Below are positions 58,456 to 64,000 of a DNA stretch of 64,000 nucleotides, one piece after another. The stretch comes from Xyrauchen texanus (taxonomy: Eukaryota; Chordata; Actinopteri; Cypriniformes; Catostomidae), in contig NC_068299.1 in NCBI RefSeq assembly GCF_025860055.1, forward strand, positions 32,397,618-32,461,617, written 5' to 3'. The position numbers and the translations under genes are program-made. The stretch's first letter is position 1; every line of letters starts with the position of its first letter. Below the pieces are notes generated by a model. That model was not told the DNA's origin and did not search any database. It saw only the letters and a list, made by a program, of their open reading frames with translations.

Positions 58456-58995
58456 CATTAATATAGCACTTTTTTAGGCACTCAAAGCACTTTACATAGT
58501 ATAGGGGGAATCTCCTCAACCACCTCCAGTTTTGCAGCATCCACCTGGATGATGCAACATCAGCCATATTGCACCAGAATGCCCACCACTTACCAGCTAT
58601 TAGTGGAGAGGAGAAAGTAGAGCTATAGAGCCAATTAATCAATAGGGATTATGAGGAGGTCATGATTGAGAAGGGCCAATTGTGGGAATTTTGCCAGGAC
58701 ACCAGACTCTTTACAAGAAGTGTTCTGGGATTTTTAATGACCACAGAGAGTCAGGACCTCAGTTTAACATCTCACCTGAAAGACAGTGCCTTTTTACAGT
58801 ATAATGTCCCTGTCACTATACTGGGGCATTAGAACCCAAACAGAGCACAGGGTGAGTACCCACTTCTGGCCTCCCTAATACCTCTTCCAGCAGCAACCAT
58901 ATCTTTCACTAGGAGGTCTCCCATCCAGGTACTGACCCTGCTTAGCTATATTGGGCAACCAGGCAAGAGCTGCAGGGTGATATGGCTGCTGGTAG
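58456..58995. repeat. Dispersed cyprinid-type repeat containing a 5S rRNA-like segment
   Basis: Starts TTAATATAGCACTTTTTTAG and includes CACCTGGATGATGCAACATC, GGATTTTTAATGACCACAGA and CAGTATAATGTCCCTGTCAC. The final part (58911-58993, AGGAGGTCTCCCATCCAGGT then CCCTGCTTAGCT and GATATGGC) matches the complement of 5S rRNA internal-promoter sequence with a central gap. I recognise the whole as an abundant repeat of cyprinid genomes. It is not a 5S gene. Confidence 0.6.
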
Positions 58996-59162
58996 AGTAA
59001 TTTTCAGAGATAACGTGATAATATTATTGACATTATGTTTAAAAACAAAAACTTAAAAAAAAACTGGACTCAATCAGCTTGAATCAACACAGAAATGTAT
59101 CTGCTCTATGCATGGAATGCTACAGTAGTACAAAAAGGCTGAGACCAAGTGGTCAGTTACTG

Positions 59163-59204
<42 letters not shown>
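59163..59204. repeat. (AATC)n microsatellite
   Basis: About ten uninterrupted tetranucleotide units. Confidence 0.95.
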
Positions 59205-59219
59205 CAGGCAGGAAAAAAA

Positions 59220-60210
59220 AAAGTATGGATGTCGATTAGTATAATTTGATTAATTATATAAAAAACATATGCAATTAAGAAATTACACAATTAATTATGC
59301 CCCTGGTTCATTATAAGGAATTTTCAAACCATCGGAGCAATTTAAGCTTGAAGTTCTGCCTTTAATTTTTGCGAGTCTCAGTCAGCAGGGCTCCAGCTGT
59401 ACAGGCAACATATCAACCAGACTTTTCGACAGCAGACAGCATAACACGAGAACATGTTTTTGTGTGCAAATGCTATTGGATGGAGCGTATCTCCAAATGC
59501 AGGCGGTTCGATGTGAGTTTTTCTAAGTTTCACACTACATTTAACCAAAGTTCCTTCAAGGCAAGTTGAAATGCTCTCGGGCAGGCTGGGCAGCTATTTT
59601 TCTATGTAAACTAGCAACATACAAGTACAGCACCAATCTACTTGAATATGGAATACCAAAATCTCCAAAACGGTTTGTCAAGATTAGAGTCAAACAACAT
59701 AATTCAAATCAGCAGTAAAATTTGACAATACTAGTATCACAAATTGTGCTTCTTTATCTCAGATTATGCAAAAAAAAAAAAAAAAAAGCTTTTTCCCCAC
59801 TTTGTTTAGCTAATGCACATGCACGTTCTTGAGTTGATTGACAGGGGATGTCTGTATCTATAAGCTGATTGGTAGGACAATATGGCAGGACTTACTTTTC
59901 TTCAATGTCTGTTTGTCACTGGATGTTCCAAAATCTCCCATTCATTTGAAGAGATTTGGCCCGTCTCTGTTTAGTAGTCTCTGGATTAACTTGACACAGC
60001 CTCCTAAAAACACTGTGTTTATGATGCCACTTCTGTTGTGAAATGGATTACTAGATTGAATGGATTGCTTATGAATGTCATTACAATAATGTAATGTATT
60101 TTAATTATCTGAATTTTTATATTATACATTTTTGTGATAAATTGTGATTCATTTGATTAATTAATCAGCATATTATGTTGACTATAATTTGATTAAAAAT
60201 ATGATTTAAT
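59220..60210. repeat. Dispersed DNA repeat (copy 2), decayed
   Basis: Follows the landmarks of the 52540-53205 repeat: GTCGATTAGTATAATTTGAT, AATTATGCCCCTGGTTCATT with ATAAGGAATTTTC, CAGCTGTACAGGCAACATAT, TTAACTTGACACAGCCTCC, and TGTATTTTAATTATCTGAAT. It then continues into TTGATTAATTAATCAGC. Longer than copy 1; non-coding. Confidence 0.5.
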
Positions 60211-61226
60211 CCACTGACAGACACAGCAATAAAAATAAAGCCCTGACACATATTTTCTGTTGGTTAAAGGTTAATAATTTTTTCAACACCATCTAAGATT
60301 TCATCGTTCCTATGATGCAACAACATTGCTTTGTGACATGGAGTTTGTCCATGTAAGTGGATTTTGTGCCCTTCTGTTCCTGCAAAACCATCTTTGATGT
60401 ATGCAGTCTTATAAAAAAGAACTGTTCTGTCATACTCATAGCATGTTTGACCTTTAATAAGAGCGACTGAGCTAGTCATCACTTATCTTCAGCCTGGCAC
60501 AGCTGCTGCACACAGCTCCCAGGCTTAGTGAGAAAAAGAGCCAATGTTCCCTGCCATCTATCTCAGTATACTGACACAGCTCCAGAAATTAATAACATAC
60601 AGCTGAACTAGGAAGCCCCCAGTTAACTTTGCAGCTGGCTTTTTGTGGAGGAAAATTGTAATTGTGATCAAGGAGCATGTTTTTTATAATAGGAAAGAGT
60701 GATGGATAAAGCTGAGAATGGAAATAGATAGCCATAAACAGTGTGAGGCAAGCGACTCAAAAAAATTAGCTTGCTAAGCTAACAACTACTCAACAGAAAC
60801 AAATAAATAAAATAAAACTAATAATTCATTTGTGAATCAGACTTCAGTGTATACCTGGCTTGATGTAAAATGCAGTGTTGTGTCAATGCTACTCTGCTAC
60901 CTAATCAATAAAAAAGCTTTACTACTGAAAAGATACTTGATTTGAAATCAAGCTACTTGAGTTAAGATAATAGCTTCGCTCCAAAGTTCATCAATCCAAA
61001 GTTGCAGGGTTTGTATGGATAGCATGGGCAGTCAGCTCCAGTTGGTATAATCTTAATTACACCATTTTGTGAGCAAATAGTATATTTCTCTGTTGGCGGC
61101 CATTCAAAAGTAGCCATGTGTTCTTATGAAATGAGTTTTTGTGTTGCCAAGTGGAGAAATTTTGTGTAATTGAACTGAACTGGTCATAAATTAGACGTGG
61201 CACCTTTAAGGGTTTTGCAACACTTG

Positions 61227-61228
<2 letters not shown>
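60211..61228. other. Intergenic DNA with one exon-like open frame
   Basis: Mostly non-coding. A minus-strand frame at 60482-60264 has peptide-like composition and is described as a finding; it is not called as a gene. Confidence 0.35.

Positions 61229-61260
<32 letters not shown>
61229..61260. repeat. (GT)n microsatellite
   Basis: Sixteen uninterrupted GT units. Confidence 0.97.
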
Positions 61261-61262
<2 letters not shown>

Positions 61263-62389
61263 TGGTTAGAAAGTGAGATGATACATTGTTCATCGGTTTA
61301 TAATTCTTTGGGTAAATATAAAATACTACACAAAATTTTGTTAAATTGCATTAAATATGTTCATAGGAGTCATATGTTCAAATTGAGTGTTTGTTGTGGG
61401 TTATTTGTGAAGGATGCATATGGATTGCATGTGTGGAGTTTGACCACGTTTGGGGCACACATGTAAAAAATGTGTATTTAAATGTAGTATAAATCATATC
61501 ATATCATATCATGATAGTGTGTTGGACTAACTTGTTACCAAATACATTCTTAGTTTGATGTAAAAAAAATAAAATTAAATAAAAGATTTTGCAGCATCAA
61601 AACAACCAGTTCAACGGCAAGGGCTTTAAACTTTTATTCCATTAATCTGTGATTATTTGAATGCAGGTAACATAAAAATAAAGATATTGTAACGTTGATA
61701 AGATGATTTTGAGCAGCTGTTTCAGTAAAGAGCAGTGCAAATTTTTTTTTTAAAGAGTATGAAGATTACACACACACACACCGGTTTGATCGCATGGCTC
61801 AGGGACGTGATCAAATCGTGACCAAAACAACCGATTTGTAATTGGAAAAATATAAACAAGTGCAATGGTCAATTTTTCAAAGAAACAGTAAATCTCAGAT
61901 AAAGCATTTATGTTAAATGAAGTGGCACTGACCCGTGTGTATTCTGCAGAAGCCATGGGGTGTGTCTGAAGGTGTTTCAATAAGGTTGCTGGTGTTTCCA
62001 CCTTTGGCTTGAAATCTTTGTAGGCATTCACGGCGGTCTCATCAGGCAAACCCCAAATTAATTCCAAATCTCATTACATGAATCTCACACATTGTGTTTT
62101 TTAAAAAGCTTCTCGCTGTTCAAAGTTTCATTTAAATCCACATTATCCATTAGAAGACACGACTGCCAATTTAACATGCTGGGATCAGATGTGTATGTGT
62201 TTGAAGCATGAGAAAACATTGACAAATAAACAATACCACATAAGGTTCAAATTCTAAACAGCATTTTGAGCTTTAAAGGGCACTGTGTGAAGGGAACACC
62301 CCTCGAAAAACTAAATTTTTTATGTTATTGCAGACATAGATCTGATTCAAAGTATGGTTTTAGTGAAAATAATCTGATTTACTTCCGTA
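61261..62389. other. Intergenic DNA with simple repeats
   Basis: Contains an ATATC run at about 61494-61513 and a short CA run at 61769-61780. The minus-strand frame at 62067-61750 is discussed as a finding. Otherwise nothing recognised. Confidence 0.4.
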
Positions 62390-62518
62390 CATACAACATG
62401 ACTTATGGTACTTCTGTATTAACGGTACTACTGTTTAAAAAATACCGTGGCACCGGCAGTACTTTGAAGCTTTAGTATCGTGATACTACCGTAGCACTGG
62501 TATATCATGCAACCCTAA
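62390..62518. repeat. End of a dispersed DNA repeat
   Basis: Contains ACCGTGGCACCGGCAGTACT, TTTAGTATCGTGATACTACC and ends GTATATCATGCAACCCTAA, a common fish repeat end. The other end was not found. Confidence 0.4.
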
Positions 62519-62730
62519 AATTCAGAATGATACATACTGCACCTTTAAAGTTCAAGATCAGATTTAAAAAAAGCTTTACTGAACAGTTCAAAATTCCATG
62601 TGGTGCCACACTGTCAGCATGTCAATACGTGATTTTAAAGCTGCTGATTAACTCTGCTGATTGAAAAAAAGAAAAGAAAAGTGCCCATGAGCAAAGATGC
62701 CAGCATACAGGTTGAATTCTTCCTCTAGGG

Positions 62731-64000
62731 CAGGGGTCAGGAACCTTTTTTACATTTTTGGTTGATGGATTTTTTTGAAAGAGCCATACCACAAACAAAT
62801 AATTTACTATTTTACTAAGTTTTTCAATAAAATACAATGTTTACATTGCCTTTAGACTACTCAAATACAAACACATATGCAAATATTAATAGGTAACCTG
62901 TTGCAATATGGAATTGAGTACAAGTGTTTGTGTGGGTCTCCGTAAAATTACTTAATTTTACTTCATGAAAAATGTAACTTCAATTGGCTGGGCGATATGT
63001 AAAAAAAACATTTGAATAATAATCGCATTTCACCCATTATATGGTCAATGCCCAAGGTCAGTGAATATTTTTACTTTATTGATTTTGCTTTAATTTATTG
63101 AAACGTGAAAAACTTGTACAAAAGACATTTATAAATTCAAATGGTAATTTAAACGAAACGAAAAAGCAATACAAATAATGAAGTGATAAATTTTTTTTTA
63201 TATATATAACCACCTCTCCAAAGCCAAACATTTACCGTCTCCAAAGGCTCCATTCACGCAAGTATCAGAATGCAGCAACAGGTGAAAATTACTAGCATAC
63301 AACTTAAGAACTAACGACAATTATAAATGTAAAGATAATTATAATAATCATCATAATAAATAAGCCTAAAAAATTATTGTGTTCCCCAAAAAATGCTGCC
63401 AAATGTGTGTTCCGTTTTGGTAATATTTAAGCTGCCTAAAGGAAAAAAATAGAACTCAATTTTAGGTCAAAGGCAAACATGTCTTGTATTACCTTATGAT
63501 TTAATCACTTTTGTCTTTGTTTATTTAATACAAAGATACATGTATGTATTACTGACCTGCAGAGTTGCGTTCACAATGTGTAAGAGCGAACATAACTCGC
63601 AGTACCTCACGAGATGATCAGAGATCATTTGCAGCATTCTCATAGACTACATTATTCTTCCAAACAGTTTTCAGTGGAATGAAACTGAGAAAAATGAGTG
63701 ATAAAGTTATTATGCTTGTTCAATGAGACAGGGTCCTGTTGCACGCCTCTGAACAGTGAATCAGACACGAGCATTGACGGCTTTTCTTTTGTCTGTTCTT
63801 AAAAATATAATAAAGTGTGTTTCTTCAAACATGTCAGCATTTCTTGTCATGTGTCACTCCGAGACACCTTTTGCAGGTAGATGAGCAAAATTACTCACGC
63901 ATGAAATGCATTTGGAGAGGAGCTCGCAAACTGGATTGAGTCTCGTCGCATTTTGCGGGTGCTATATCACACCCTGGTTGCACATAAAAAATAACGAACG
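62731..64000. mobile_element. Possible hAT-type element, left end only
   Basis: CAGGGGTCAGGAACCTTTTT at 62731 matches the usual hAT (Charlie-like) terminal inverted repeat, and AAAGAGCCATACC follows at about 62779 as in such repeats. No matching right end is seen before the window stops. The interval to 64000 is AT-rich and non-coding, so the extent is a guess. Confidence 0.35.

Noticed and set aside
58911..58993. 5S rRNA gene
   Set aside because: Only short blocks match, with a central gap, and it is embedded in a dispersed repeat.

Overview
This is a window of a vertebrate nuclear genome, almost certainly a teleost and most likely a cypriniform (carp-like) fish. It carries two intron-bearing host genes of recognisable vertebrate families, 5-10 kb stretches without coding capacity, and a dense, nested load of fish-type transposable elements: DIRS tyrosine-recombinase retroelements, L2 and Rex1-like LINEs, Ty3/gypsy remnants, tRNA-derived SINEs, Harbinger and hAT remnants, and MITEs. 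The cypriniform call rests on the mix of dispersed repeats and is an inference.

Host genes, both on the plus strand: kcng3 (silent voltage-gated potassium channel subunit Kv6.3; two coding exons, 13113-13756 and 18618-19263, 429 residues) and cox7a2l (SCAF1/COX7RP, respiratory supercomplex assembly factor; three coding exons, 25905-25976, 26621-26755 and 28729-28872, 116 residues). Both read through correct splice junctions from ATG to stop and look functional. Their order and relative orientation match the human 2p21 block (KCNG3 followed by COX7A2L), so this is conserved microsynteny. They share no pathway.

Layout: 1-3739, a minus-strand DIRS element cut by the left edge. 4.5-5.2 kb and 6.3-9.2 kb, decayed Ty3/gypsy pieces. 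9.9-10.6 kb, a MITE and an LTR fragment. 12.7-19.3 kb, kcng3 with its CpG-rich 5' region. 19.3-25.9 kb, quiet intergenic DNA. 25.9-29.5 kb, cox7a2l. 30-31.4 kb, SINE, LTR and DNA-repeat fragments. 31.65-37.49 kb, a nearly full-length but dead L2 LINE on the minus strand. 40.9-41.6 kb, a Harbinger remnant. 42.3-44.2 kb, two SINEs. 44.2-52.5 kb, a Rex1-like LINE split by a complete-ended DIRS element (44799-49670) and again by a hAT-like element (about 49741-50684), with a 272-bp tandem duplication in its reverse transcriptase. 54527-58450, a young LTR retrotransposon whose interior is almost only proline-rich tandem repeats. 58.4-64 kb, further dispersed repeats and microsatellites.

The most notable items are the proline-rich LTR element (LTRs differing at 3 of 417 positions, 5-bp target-site duplication, a gag stub, a 29/30-bp repeat that cycles reading frame) and the second DIRS element, in which inverted terminal repeats, an internal complementary region carrying the circle junction, a GTT target on both sides and a 134-bp tandem array can all be read directly. 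I found no prokaryotic features, CRISPR array or structural RNA gene.
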